Of a stretch of DNA of 64,000 nt, positions 1 to 12,136 are shown piece after piece. Position 1 is the first letter of the stretch, and each line of letters opens with the position of its first letter. The translations under genes were made by a program, and so were the position numbers. The stretch spans positions 75,739,491-75,803,490 of the forward strand of contig JALGPY010000003.1 in NCBI GenBank assembly GCA_023055425.1, given 5' to 3'. The notes below the pieces were generated by a model that made no database searches, was not told the DNA's origin, and was given only the letters and a program-made list of their open reading frames with translations. This DNA comes from Linanthus parryae (lineage: Eukaryota > Streptophyta > Magnoliopsida > Ericales > Polemoniaceae).

Positions 1-1922
1 AAGGAAATCAAGAAGCTTAACGCACGCGAAGAAATTGCTTACCTCAGCAAATGCCTTGCTGTATCTGACGACATGCGTGTCGCCCTTCTTAACTGCGGCG
101 ACTTGCTCCTTCAGAATGACATCAGGACACAAATGGTTCTCACGATCCAACAGTGAGTAGCAACCATACTCAGACTCGCTCAGACTGCAAGTGGGGCGAA
201 ACGGAAAAGAGTTTCTTTTGATCAAGGGAGCTCTGCTTGACTGCGCGGCCGACTCCATCTCAATCCTCGTTTGCTGGGCAACCCAGTACGCGAGCCAGTT
301 CTGGGAGCAACCACCCTCGCGGGTTCCCGCAGGCTGCTCAAAGGGAAGATTGTTCATGAAGACCGTCTTGCACTCCTTTGTTAGCAAGCGCTTATAGCAT
401 CCTCTGATAATGGACTGGGCCAGATTGATGGGGCCACTGCATCAAAACCGAACTGAGGAGAAACTCGAGTGGGTTCAACTTCCACGGTAAGCTTTTCATA
501 CCTTGGCGCGAGCTCACGAATATGCTCTGCGAGGGCAGGAAGGGAACCTCGCAGACACCAGCAAAAGAACTCGCGGTAGCGCTCATGGAAATGCGGTCCC
601 TCTTCGAAGAGAATCTCTTCTGAGAAGACAATACCTTTAGAGGGGTACAACTTTGGAAACCATCGCACGTTCTCAATGCGCGTGGCATAGGGCCTGGCAG
701 TAAACTCCTTCCGTTTGTCGCATATCAAACTCCAAACGCACTTGGTGTTGCTCGCTCCAAACCACCTCGCAGCCCTTCCGCTGTTGCGCGCTTCCGTCTC
801 GCCTGGGGGACACCACTTGTCAAGTTTGAGAGCAGTTGGAGCATAAGACGGCCATCGCTCGAAAACCCACATTGTCAAAAAGGAAATATTGACAAAAGTC
901 AGTACATCGAGGCGGCCACGCGACTCTTTCATGGCCAGAACCAGCTGATCAAGCCTATAGTACAGCGTGCCCAAGACCAAGGGTCCGAGTGCGACTCTCT
1001 GGCCAAGGGCGAGCCTCACAGCAAGTGGCAACACATGGTAGAAGACTCCGTCATGGGGGTGACCATCAATCAGGTACCTCGACAGCCAAGCACAGAGAAA
1101 AGCACAAAGGGTCAAATGATAGCCTTTACCCTCTACGTAATTTTCGGCCTCTGGGTCCTCACTCAGAATTTTCTTAGTGATGCTGCTGTTCGCATAGTCT
1201 CGGAAGAAGTACTGCAACCATTTGTTCCAGGTGTTCTTCGCAGACGTATCAACCAACTGCCAGTTCGGAAGAGGCTTTGTAGTGGTCCACCGGGTGGAGA
1301 TTTTCTTTACCTCTGCCAAGCACTCCTCCATCTGCGTGTATAAAGCAATCTCCGCAGATGTCCTCAAGGGACTCAAAGGGTCCACTTCGCCCATGGGGGA
1401 AAGCTCGTAAAGCATTTGAACGTCCTCGAGTGTGGGGGCAGCCTCGAACTCAGCAAAATGGAACGTGTGAGTCGCAGGCGAGTAACGGGACAGAAGGTCT
1501 AGAAGCATGGACTGATCCAGCTTCACGGCAGCACCCTTCATAGCACAGATAGCAAAGTATACGCCGGCTTCATCAAGGGTCGCGGCGTGATGATCCAACA
1601 CGTGGTCAATCCACTCATCCATATAGTCCAATTTCTGGACGAACGCTTGGGTAGAAATCGCAGTATATGGGAAGTGCCCGTTCTCGATTCCCAATCGAAC
1701 TACATCCTCGGAACCGATCAACTCGAGCAAGGCTGAGTTAACTGGGCGAGTCAGTGTCAGCAATCGCTCACCCGGGACAGGATCAGGCATCCTCTTCGCC
1801 TTTACCCTCGCATGGTAGAAATCTTTGCCGCCTAAATAGGGGGCTTTTCGCCACAGAGCCTGCGGAAGGTCGGGTATCTCTTCATCTTCCTTGACGGGTC
1901 TGGTTACTCTTGTCTTGGCCAT
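1..1922 (-). pseudogene. Plant mobile domain (PMD) protein gene, frameshifted, runs off left edge
   Basis: The main reading frame starts at the ATG at 1922 (protein begins MAKTRVTRPV) and is open to a stop at 381, about 513 codons. An upstream in-frame ATG at 1961 adds only 13 unremarkable residues. Residues about 147-172 carry the PMD signature, a THTFHF stretch followed by APTLEDVQML, and Trp/Arg-rich blocks typical of the family continue after it. Near 430-440 (a GGGGCC run) the frame breaks. In another frame coding resumes with INLAQSIIRGCYKRLL and stays open to position 1, so one base appears to be missing and the gene is longer than the window shows. PMD proteins (MAIN/MAIL family) act in silencing or genome stability when host-encoded, and are also carried by Mutator-like and gypsy elements. 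The setting here is all repeats, so a TE-borne copy is likelier than a host MAIN gene. The frameshift could also be a homopolymer sequencing error. Confidence 0.75.
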
Positions 1923-1961
1923 TCCTGCGGAAGAGCAAGAAAAAGGGGGGAGAAATACCAC

Positions 1962-3400
1962 ACTTCAGTTTGAATTTTGAAATTCAAGATCTATGCAAAG
2001 GAAGACGAACAGTTTCTGGTATCAATTTCAGAAATCAGGGAGTTGCAAGATCTCATATTGTTGAAGGATTAAAGCAAAAGTGGGTTCAAAGATCAAAGCC
2101 TCTTCACAAATCTCATGGGTTTACAGATTCAACGCAGTTCAAGGCAAACATTGGTATCTTAAATCAAAATTAAACGAGGCCAACCTTGTTTTCTTGAAGC
2201 CTGCTTGGATACGCACAATTGAAGAACACGATTTGCAGTTCTGAACTGATGATTGATTATCTGAATCTGCTCTCGAAGATCTCCGGGTACCATTCACTTT
2301 ATGAGAAAGAAGTGATGCTTTGCAAATAATGGGGATACAAAGTATTTATCCAAAACAATGAAGGGTTGCGTCCTTTCAGTAGTCGAATCGCAACCGTCAC
2401 CGTCGAATCGCGCAATCACAGGACAAGCTGACGTCACGCCTAAAACCCTAAAGGCCAGACGGCACGACTCTAGGGGTTTTAGGTCATAATGGCACGCACG
2501 GGGGCTGAACTTACCCGTATTTGAATTGGTGCGTGGCAACGACGCGTATGTTGGTTTCTGCGCATGGAAGTCTATACAGCTATGAGTCTTCACGCGCAGA
2601 AAGGGGGCTAATGTAGATAGTGCTTTCTGAGCTGACAGATCTTGGCCACGTGGCAACCATCCAGCACACCATATTGTGCTCCACACACACTGGATCACCA
2701 GCCGAGCTGATCCATGTGGGGGCTGCGAGACAGAGCCCTCGCATACCACTGCACGGGACTTGTAAGGACTTTGTGGTTTGGAGGCTAGAGTAAGCCCTGT
2801 CGCGTGCAAGCCAAGCCCGCGCGCGACCTTTAGTAACTATTTTGAGAGATTTATGGCACGAGCTCCATAAACCCGGTCAATCCGGTCAAACCCGGTCAAC
2901 CTCGTAACGGTTCCGGTATTCGCGCACAATGTGCTGTAACGGTCCCTATATACTCGGACGAACGTGCCGTTATGGTTAAGCTAATTAAGCCGCCATCAAT
3001 GGGCGCATTAACCACACTACAACGGTCACGGTCTCTGCTATATATAGGACGTTACCCTTTCCATACAAAGGAGAACACACTGGTCATACGCGGAAGCTCT
3101 GCCAAACCTCTGTCTCTCTCTCAGACATTGCAACTGACTTACTCTCTCCCTACACACAACCCCTCTCTTCCTGTGCGATCCTTGATCCACTACATACGGT
3201 GTACACGGAGGTCTCCCCGCCGGAATCTATTGTGCACACTAGTACAGCTTCAACTATCTGATACAATAGAAACCGTAGTTGTTCATCTTGAACAACTCAA
3301 CTAAAACAAATGTAGAAGACTTAGAACAAATTCTAAAGAATAAGCAGATTAAGCATAAGAAGAAGAAAATTGTGAAGACAGTGAAGCTATGATAAGCTTG
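1962..3400 (+). promoter_or_regulatory. Possible LTR or promoter region beside the PMD gene
   Basis: No convincing coding. A purine tract (about 1930-1957, AAGAAAAAGGGGGGAG) lies at the PMD start. A GC-richer block at 2880-2910 holds short GGTCAA iterations. A strong plus-strand TATA box (CTATATATAGG, 3038-3048) is followed by pyrimidine-rich sequence with CTCTCTCTC, as in a transcription leader. Taken together this resembles the U3/R part of a gypsy LTR read on the plus strand, which would put the PMD gene antisense to the element. I could not find a TG/CA-bounded pair, so the boundaries are unknown. Confidence 0.3.
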
Positions 3401-5780
3401 GAAGTATTCTTCATGATTGGAATGGATGAGTAATCAGAATTGATCTCCTTCTTTGATGCTTCTGTCAATCCGTATGAGTTTCTCTGAATGAATGTATCCC
3501 CTTGTGTGTGTCCCATTCTCACCTTCAGTATCTTTCAATTTATGTGTTGCTGCAACAGCCACAAATTTTGTTGCAACAGAATCCCAAAAAATCCTCGGCT
3601 GATTCTTGGCCCTCAACAGCTCTTTTCCGACGGATAGGAGGTTTATTTTTATCACTGAATTTAAGCACAACTTGCACCTACAAGATTGAGACAAGTCCTA
3701 ACAGATTCCATAAAAATGGCAAAGCTTTAGTGACCTGTTTGGCACTTCCCTTTCTGGTACATAGAGTTATGGACTCCTGAACATTTTCAAAGCTTTGAAA
3801 AGATTTTCAATGATTTGAACTATGGCTGTTTCTTGCAAAAAAAAAAGTTGGTACAAAAACTATCTAACAATAAGCATATTCAAAATATAAGCACTGTTTG
3901 GTAATCCTACATTCAGATAGTTCAGCAATATTCCTGCAAAACAGAACTCAAGCAAGCATAGATAATTTGTCTTTCATCACACAAAAAGGTATAGTAAAAA
4001 AAAGGAGACAAGCTCCCCATCACTTCATACTGTCCTCTGGAGATTTTCAATGCTTTTAAACCAGTTTCAAGGCTTTGAAACAATAATTGAACTAACAAGG
4101 TTAGTTGAGGTGAATTACTGGAGAAGTGGGGTTGGTTAAGTGCTTTTGTTTGGGTAGCTGCTGTAGTGGTTAGGAGATAAGCAGGGTATTTGGAGGTGGA
4201 TTATGGTGGCTGATTGAAGGTTGAATTGAATTGAGTGTAGTTGGTATTTTGGTTGGGTTTGGATGTGAGTTTTGAAGTTTGGCAGTGGTTAATAATGGGC
4301 AAAATGGTGGATTAATGGTGATTAATGGTGGATGGTGGTATATCAGTTTGAAGAAGACGAAGCTGAAAAAGGGTGGTTAAAGTGTCTTTACGCAAACATC
4401 CTTAAATGACACTTTAACCCCCTCTCCATGTATTTTTACCAATTCTTCATCATTTCTTCATCGTTTTAGCTCCATATTAATCTTTCAAGCTTTTCTCTCG
4501 TTTCCGCTTCATCTCCAATGCTCTGTCTCCTATCCAAACAACATGAAACACAATTCGTGCGATCAAACGTGACAAAAAATACATAAAATATTGTGAGAAA
4601 CGCTAGGATTAACAAATTAATGTTCAAAGATAAACTTCTACCTTTTCTCTCGATTCATAGCATGAAACTAAGATAATCAACCCGGAAAACACGCAAAACG
4701 GTACAAAGCGTGCAAGAGATATAACTCTAATAGAGAGTTATCATCTAGTGTTTTATAAATGGTTATCTGGGTTGCTTATTTAGGTGGGTATGGAGTTGGG
4801 TGGAGAATTGTTTGGGTTGGTGGTTATTTCTTTGGGTGGTTGCAGGTCAGAGAGGTTTTGGTTGTTCTATATAGGTGTTTGATACGTGTAATGGTTGAAT
4901 GGGAATTGAGATGATGGTGGTTTTGGTGAGATAGAGGTAGTCAGTAGTGAAGGAGCAGGAGGTTAGGCGGTTAACTGGTGAAGTCATGAGCTGTTATAAT
5001 GAAGGCAGAGGGAGATAATGCTAGCAAGGTGTTGCGTGAATTGATGGAGGAGGATAGTAATGGAGCAGTTCGTTGTATAGAGAGGTAGAGAAGTGGTGTT
5101 GGTTTGTAATGGTGAGTTGGTGGTGGACTGTAATGGTTTGTAGGTGAAAGTTTGCAGGTTTGTGGAGGAAGTAGCATAGTGTGAAGGCAGAGAGGAGGTA
5201 GCAGTGTTGGTAATTTGCTATAGGTGAAAGTTGGAGGTACTGGTGGTGATTATAATTGTGACAGTGCAGGTTAACATGTGGGAGTTTACTATGGGTTTTA
5301 TGGTTGCAGAGTGCTTTGGCTTAGGTAGGCAGTGTAGGTGGTTTTGCATTGTTGGTGACAGTGGTGAAGTTAGGTAGTAGCTGAAGCTTCTCTTCTCCTT
5401 TGTTTTCTTCGATTGCAACTATTTTCTTCTCAACTCTTGGCTACGTTCACGAGCTTCTTCAATTTCAAAGTTCGTATTCATCCCCGTTCCACGCTCATGA
5501 TCCTCCGGTACCTGAGTATCATCCAACAACCAATATCGGACATAAAATGTGATATAAAAAGCTTAATAAGATGCAAAAACGCCCGAACTTGACGAACGCT
5601 CCAAAGCTTAACTTCACAATTCCTCCATATTCACAGTGTAAAAGTCATATTATTCACCCACAAATCATGCAAAACGATGTCTCATCTCATACTTCTGTGG
5701 GATGTGGTTATTGACGGTTGATTATAAATTAGTTTAGAGAGTTTTTATATATACTATTTTCATTATTAAGACTCATCTCA
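3401..5780. other. Non-coding AT-rich stretch with G+T-skewed blocks
   Basis: No supportable gene. About 4120-4370 and 4760-5390 are strongly G+T-rich on the plus strand (GGTTG, GGTGG and TTGG repeats, few C). They are separated by an ordinary block (4380-4740). A minus-strand open stretch at 3434-3694 (86 codons) resembles no family I know and has no start context. Confidence 0.4.
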
Positions 5781-5819
5781 TACTTTGTGGATTGTGGTTT
5801 CTTAGGTTTTTCTTGTTGC

Positions 5820-6720
5820 ATGCCTAGATTGCATGATCAGCTTGTGCACCCATTGGGAGATCCAGAGGAGTTATTTAGAGTTTGGAGAAACATTATGTGT
5901 GATATAAAAATGAATGACAAACATAATCCCATGCAACTCGCTCTTGAGCACCTGCAGCAACTGAATGCAGCCGTTGAGAGGGATCTAGCTGCCAAGTTTA
6001 AGCATCACTCTTCTTTTATGCCCATAACCGTTCTAAAAAACCAGTGGTTTGGAAATTCGATACCCCACATCAAGGGCATGATCCAGCTATTACCGTCCCA
6101 CCCATTCATGCAAACCACTTTGATATGAAATCTTCTACCACCCAAGCGGTTCGTAGTTAGTTCACCTTTTCAAGGACCTTGAATGATGATCCAAATGATT
6201 TCATTGGAAGATACTAATATTTTGTTAGACTACTTGATATAGTGGAGTAACCTCGAGCTAAAAGTGATGATTATAACTTAATTCCTTAAGGAATATGCAA
6301 AGGAATGGTTGAGTTCTAGGGCATCAAAATGCATTACCTCTTATGAGCAGTGTTATGTATAATTCTTGAGTAATTTTTATACTGCTTCTCGTGTGATCCA
6401 GGTATAGGGCGAGATTTTGACTTTTTGACAGAAGATGGGTGAACCATGACAGCGGCATGGGAGGGATTTAGTCGCCTGAGAAGGCAATGTCCGAACCATA
6501 ACTTTGCGGTCGAGAAAATCATTAAAATATTCTAACATTCTTTAGATAAGCCCCAATGCACACAAATTAGGTTGGGAATCATATATAAATTTCATGTACA
6601 ATGTGAATGTTGATGGCGCATATTATTTTCTTAAGAGGATGAAAAACTAGTTTTAGTGATGACTGCCGACATCCAGGGGCAGTGAGTGATGATCGACTTG
6701 ATGTTTTGAAAAACTTGGTC
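5820..6720 (+). pseudogene. Relic of an Athila-like gypsy gag
   Basis: The reading starts MPRLHDQLVHPLGDPEELFR, which parallels the beginning of the Gypsy-1 gag at 12137 (MPRLPRD, then PLDDPEQLFR). Further on, in shifting frames with stops, come EWLSSRASKCITSYEQC, ASRVIQV and RRQCPNHNF. These match the order of gag landmarks in Gypsy-1 (DWLESRAPKSITTWEEC, ASRVIQL, KRCPNHGF). It is riddled with frameshifts and has no protease or pol after it. No LTR could be assigned. It is an older, separate insertion of the same lineage. Confidence 0.7.
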
Positions 6721-7924
6721 AAGCAAGTCACCATGAAATATTCCGTATTTTATTTTGGGGCGATTTTGTAGTTTTGAAAATTTTAGAGACTCTTAAGTAT
6801 TTAATAGTTTAGTTTTCGAAATTAATAATAATATTATTTGCGGTAACTTATTAGCTAGTATTAAATTCCTAAAATACCACTCATCTTTATGTCGTTTTTT
6901 AATCATCTTCAACTTCTAATTTTTACACATAACCCATCAATTATTGGTGTTAACATTATTATCTCAACTAGTAATGCAACAACCCCTTATCCGGCTCGGG
7001 ACAAGATCAGGAGAGCGATGCTTATTAGAAGCAGCGGAGATCAAAAGCAATACAATCCACAACACATATTTATAATATTAAACAACTATATTAAGATCTG
7101 AGTCTAATACACGTGATGATTACTAATTACACGATACTTAAATAACATTACTAGATGAACAACTTGTGACGTTCATAGTCTAAGTGAGTCTTGCACCCTT
7201 CTATTCCATGACCCTAGCTCCTAGACCTGCGGTGGAAGGAAAACAACAAGAATCGCAGTTTTAGAAAGTCAGCAATAAATACTGAGTGAGATACACCTTA
7301 GCATGTAAAAATAAGAAAGATGATATAGATTGCTGGATCACGAGTTAAACAAGATGAAAATAGCAGAGTATAAATAAAACATTATCAGATATGGGTGTAA
7401 GCGGTCGATTTGGAGCGGTTTGTGCTGAAACCATAAACCAAACCAAATCCATCGGTTTACTAATTTTGTAACCAAACCAAACCAAACCATTTCAAAAGTA
7501 TGAACCAAACCAAACCGCGGCTTGCTTAAAAATTCTTGTATGAATATTAAATTACCAATATGTAAAGAAATTTCAAATTTTAAGTAAGAAAGTAATTAAA
7601 TAGACGTAAGAAAAACTTACACAATTATCGTTTAGATAAAAGTATGATGGAACATGATAGGAATGGATAAGATTAATATCAGTAAGACCATTTTTATTGA
7701 ATCAATTTACTTGTGTTTCTATTTTAATAGATTACTAAAAAATGATTCGTGCCCATAGCGCACTATGGAAATAAATATATAAATTGAAAGAAAGAGATGA
7801 CATTATACCTATACTTTATTTTTTTGAATAAATCAAAATTTAAATAAATATTGTTTCAATAGGAAATAAGATTAGTTAATTTCGTATACATATGATGTAT
7901 GTTTTGGTGATTTAAAAAACTATG
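6721..7924. other. AT-rich intergenic sequence, possible LTR or MITE scraps
   Basis: No gene. The stretch 6977-7260 begins with an AACAACCCCTTATCCGG-like string reminiscent of TGTAACACCCC-type LTR ends and may be an LTR fragment. The stretch 7386-7530 is a cluster of AACCAAACC motifs plus GGTTTG, as often seen in hAT-type MITEs. Neither has ends I can define. Confidence 0.25.
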
Positions 7925-9323
7925 GTGTGGACACAATTTGGGTAAGCAGGTGTTTTAACCCAAAATTGGGAATTTGTCCACAAGAGAAAAGTTTTTGAAA
8001 CTTGCCATGTGGGAGTTCAGCCACGGTGACGCGTCCCATCCCCTTGGCGCGCGGACTGAAGCCTACCGGCACACCGTCGGTTTGACCATGCGGCTGGTCC
8101 GACCGGTTTGGCCCGGTGCGGCTAGTCAAAACGTGTTTGGCCAATTAGATTGGCGCAACCGTATGACTGTTTTGACCCTAAAATTCCCAAATTCAACTAA
8201 AATTGACTAGGCGCGTTAAAATTGGATTTTAACTGTTTATGTGTTTTATCGCATGGTGGTTGGATGTGGGCTAAGTTGCGGATGTTTACTTTTGTGGTTT
8301 GGTTTGGTTTGGTTTTTGATGTAATTAATGTAACTAATTTTACGGCATGTGTGTCGTCTTCCCCCTTGCCTGTGAGGTCTCTCTATTTAGTTTGTAGATT
8401 GCAGTTAGAATTATATAGATATAATATAGCCAAGGCATAGAGAAGAAGATCAAAGACTAGAGAAACCACAAGAAGATGAAGACCCACAAAGCTAGGGCGC
8501 ATGGACTAAATGTGGAGGCACATGGAGATGAGCTTGTCACATTAGAGCTTATCGATATTCCCATTGCCTTGGGAATATCTTAGTTTTAGGGACCACATCC
8601 ATACCACACTTCATTTATTTATTTACTTATTTCTTTATTTATTTATTTATTTATTTATTGTCTTGTTATTTATTTTGGTTTATGGATGATGCATGCAAAA
8701 CGTAACAAGATAATAAATAAACAGTTGGATCTTTTATTTGGGATTGTCCAATCCAAATAAGTAGATCAGTTGATAGGATCAACAAATTGAAATAGACAAG
8801 GAAATCTCTCAAGGATAAATATTGTGTTTTGCCTTCTTTTGCTTAACTATCGTCATCATCGAGGATATTAAGTTCGGGCTTGCCAAATCAAGGCGACTTA
8901 ATTAATCATGTTATGATGCGATGGAACAAGCTAGTAATGTGTGACTGTTGAAGTAAGAGGTTAAACGCAACTGAGCTACTTCAATAGGATTGAAAGCTTA
9001 TAGGCAAGACAATTAGAATTATCAATGAGATGATAAATAAGGAGTTATTTGCCCAATTTAACCAAGAGTTTCATTGGATGCAATTGGAAGTTGTTCCTAT
9101 TTAAATAACTAATTTTTGGGTTACTTGCCAAAGCAGGCTCAAGAAGAGGTGAAATATGGATCTTGTCCCACTAGAAAATATATGATATGTTCCGCATTAA
9201 TAGCGAGGCCTATTAATTCGAGAAAAATAGTGGGAGCTATATTTAATAATCTAGCCATTGTTAGATGCATTTTATTGTTCACAAGTACTAAAAATTGTAT
9301 ATTTCTATTTTTGTAGAATTCCA

Positions 9324-10323
9324 ATGGCAAACAATCAAACGTCGACTCTATCATTGTGTTCTGTCCTTGAGAAGGACAAGTTGTCTGGGGTCAATTTCCT
9401 AGGCTAATACAGAGATTTGAGAATTGTTCTCATGCAAGAAAAGAATTTGTACATTCTAGAGGAACATATTCCAGAGGCACCTAGTGATAATGCTACCCTT
9501 GCACGAACAAGGCACATCAGGAGATCTTGGATGATGCTGCTGATGTGACTTGCCTTATTCTTTGCACCATGAACTCTGGGCTTCTGAGGTAACATGAGAA
9601 CATGGAGGCGTATGATATGATCATACATTTGAGGCATCCCTTCTAAGAGAAAGCAAGGCATGAGAGGTATGAAGTATCTAAAGCCTACTCAAGTGCAATC
9701 TGCCAGAGGGGAACCCAGTTGGGCCTCATGTACTCCGTATGATCGGATACATGGAGAAATTGCCTTAAATCCCGTTGGTGGCGTCTCTAAGGGCCCATGT
9801 CAATAAAGGGTAGAGCAAGCGAGTTGCTTCTACCTACGAAGGGAAGAGCAAGGAATTTTCTAAACCCAAGGAAGTTGCCTTAAAGCCTAGTGGTGACGTC
9901 TCTAAGGGCACATGCTGCTATTGTAGTCAGACATGCCACTGAAAGAGGAACTGCACAAAAAATTTGGAAGATAAAAGGCTTGGAATCGTGATTCCACCAC
10001 CACCAGGTATTTTTGTTATAGATTTTAATCTGTTTGTCTCTTCATCTTGGGTATTGTATATTCGATGCGGATCTCACATTTTTTAAAATGTGCAGGATCT
10101 AAAGAGGATCAGACGACTGGCTAAAGGGGAGATAGACTTGCGCGTAGAGGATGGAGCAAGAGTTGTTGCATTATCTGTAGGCGTTTATGAGTTATATTTA
10201 CCTTCGGGACTTATCTTAGAATTAGACAATTGTTTTTATGTGTCTTCTATGAGTAGGAACATTATTTCTATTTCATGTTTGGACAAGAAAGGTTTTTCTG
10301 TCACAATAAAGGACAATTGTTCC
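9324..10323 (+). pseudogene. Copia-1 gag and protease portion
   Basis: It starts with ATG in the same sequence context as the intact Copia-3 gene (AATTCCAATGGCAAACAA). Early residues match the Copia-3 gag in several frames (SVLEKDKLSG, NLRIVL). A degraded CCHC knuckle lies near 9920-9950. The longest clean stretch, 10090-10323, matches the region just after the protease of Copia-3 (DLKRIRRLAKGE, then NIISISCLDKKGF). Frameshifts, stops and deletions show it is dead. It breaks exactly at 10323/10324, where the Gypsy-1 LTR begins. Confidence 0.85.
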
Positions 10324-10604
10324 TGATAACTCCCAGACAGAGTTATACAGGGACGTCTTTTACAGTTTCATTCTGGCCCTGTTTGGAGTGATTTTACCTG
10401 TTTTTAGCCAGTTTTAACCTTGGTACATGATAGAGAACGTCGAGCCAGATAGTGTGATATTTGAGCAATTTCATGCATAATTTTTTAATTTGGATATGAT
10501 CGCGGGTACTTGCTATTTTTTGCAGGAAACAGGTACCAGAAATGGATGGAAGAGGCTCGAGAAGAGAGGGAGAGTACCAAGGAAGTGGAGTAGAAAAATT
10601 GGGT

Positions 10605-10935
10605 AGCGTTCAGACGCAGCAGCCCTGCGTTCAGACGTAGGATTCTAGAGACAAACGCTGAACAGGCAATAATCTGGCTAAGGCATGGAAGCAATCTGCG
10701 TTCAAATGCAGACCCCACTTTTAAACACGGGAGGTCAAAACAGCAGAAAAACTTAACAGGCAAAGTCAATTCAGGAAGCAGAGGAAGCTGCGTTCAAATG
10801 CAGGAGAACCGCGTTTGGACGTAGCCTGCGTTCAAACGCAGCCCCTCTGCGTTCAAACACAAAAATGAAAAGTCAAAGGTCAGAAGTCAACGTCGGGAGA
10901 TGCGTTCAAGGCAGCCACTCTGCATTAAGACGCAG
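10605..10935. repeat. Cluster of ~10 imperfect palindromes in the Gypsy-1 U3
   Basis: Copies of a CTGCGTTCAAACGCAG-like motif lie at about 10605, 10625, 10696, 10788, 10809, 10826, 10847, 10900 and 10920. Arms CTGCGTT and AACGCAG flank a CA, GA or GG centre. The cluster ends about 85 bp before the LTR TATA box. The right LTR keeps about six more degraded copies (24130-24391). Confidence 0.85.
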
Positions 10936-11020
10936 GTCAGAATTTCCAAAATCTTCTTGAGGCGGTTCAGACAGGGGTAGAATGGTGATTTCAGGTATCA
11001 GTTTTAGAAAACTGTGGCAG

Positions 11021-11028
11021 TATAAATA
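11021..11028 (+). promoter_or_regulatory. TATA box of the Gypsy-1 5' LTR
   Basis: TATAAATA in a GGCAG-TATAAATA-AGAGGCGTCC context. The same box and context recur in the right LTR at 24477-24484. It sits just downstream of the palindrome cluster, as expected for the LTR core promoter. Confidence 0.7.
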
Positions 11029-11970
11029 AGAGGCGTCCTTGGGCAGCGAATCATAGAAGAGCACAGAAGTTGGAGCACAGAGTAGTCCAAGTTTCCAGCA
11101 GAAAACCCGTTTGATCAGCTTTCTCTTTATTTTATGAAATTCTGTTTTTCAATAATGTATGCTAGCTAAAGACTTTACCCAGGTTCTCGGTGATCCTAGG
11201 GTTTATGATTTCAGCAAATTAGTTTATTTCACAGATTCATGACTGGTTTAGTCTTAATACAGTAGAGGTTTGTTTATTATTCTATCTTCATTTTTTACTT
11301 TTACGCATGAACGGCCTGATCAACCTAGAGTTCTACAGACAGGATCTGGTGCACGAGAGTGGCCAGTGAGAGTTCGGAAGAGAAGATTGAATTTAGATTC
11401 CTTCCTTGACGTACCGAGAGGTAAAAAGAATCAGGGGCTAGTCAAGAAATCATAAGATCCAATGTTATAGGTTTAGGTGACGTACCGAGAGGTGAACCCT
11501 GTAACCCTAGCAGACTTAGAACAAACCTGCATATTCAGGATTGCCGAGAGGACTCAAAAATCTGCAGGGAAGTGACAGGTGCATGAGACCGAGAGGAGAT
11601 TGTAACACTGGTATGCTGGCATAAACGAAACCATTGTGTGTTTCTGAAATCGAGAAAAACTGGAGAAGCAGAATAGTAACCCTAAGGGATCTTGGAGCCT
11701 ATATATTTAACCCGTCAGTTTCATACTTGAAAAATATTCTCAGAAAATTCACGAAAAAAAATAGTCAGTTTTATTATTGTCTTTATTTTACTGTTAATTA
11801 GGTCATTAGCTCAAATCTCAAAATCTCAAATCTCAAAATACACCTCCTTTTTACAAATTTTCTAGTAATTCTGGTTATCTACACTAAAATCTAAAACTGT
11901 TCTCGTGGGTTCGATATCTGATTCGTAAAATACTCTACTTTATTACGTGATCGTATCCTTGCTAAATTTT

Positions 11971-11981
11971 TGGCGCCGTTG
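11971..11981 (+). other. Primer binding site of Gypsy-1 (tRNA-Asp type), interrupted
   Basis: TGGCGCCGTTG is the first part of the usual Athila primer site, complementary to a plant tRNA-Asp 3' end. The expected GGGGA continuation appears only about 31 bases later (near 12013), after an unrelated AT-rich insert. The site therefore looks disrupted. Confidence 0.7.
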
Positions 11982-12136
11982 AACTAGTTTAGATTAGCAG
12001 CTAAGAATTTTCGGGGACAATAGCGGTTTTACTTAGTAGTCAGAATTTGTTTCAAAGTTTTTTCTCTTATTATTATTTTTTTTTTCTTTTATCTCATTGC
12101 TCTTGAAAATATTTGTTTTTCAGGAACTTCTAGTGC

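Larger units (their letters stand above)
10324..11960 (+). repeat. Gypsy-1 5' LTR
   Basis: It aligns over its length with 23848-25163 plus 30855-31125, apart from small indels. Landmarks shared in order are GGACGTC, GTTTGGAGTGATTTT, TTGAGCAATTTCATGCATAA, the palindrome cluster (10605-10935), TATAAATA (11021-11028), and the tail with TACTCTAC and ATTACGTGATCGTAT. The exact 3' end is uncertain (about 11952-11970) because the right copy carries extra sequence there. Confidence 0.85.

Noticed and set aside
2438..2460. CCTAAAACCCTAAA, telomere-like motif
   Set aside because: Only one and a half degenerate units; not an interstitial telomere array.
2294..2809. 171-codon open stretch on the minus strand
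   Set aside because: No recognisable domain, biased composition, lies in the probable LTR/promoter region; not supported as a gene.
3434..3694. 86-codon minus-strand open stretch (GKELLRAKNQPRIFWDSVAT)
   Set aside because: Looks somewhat protein-like but matches no family I know and has no flanking exon or promoter I can support.
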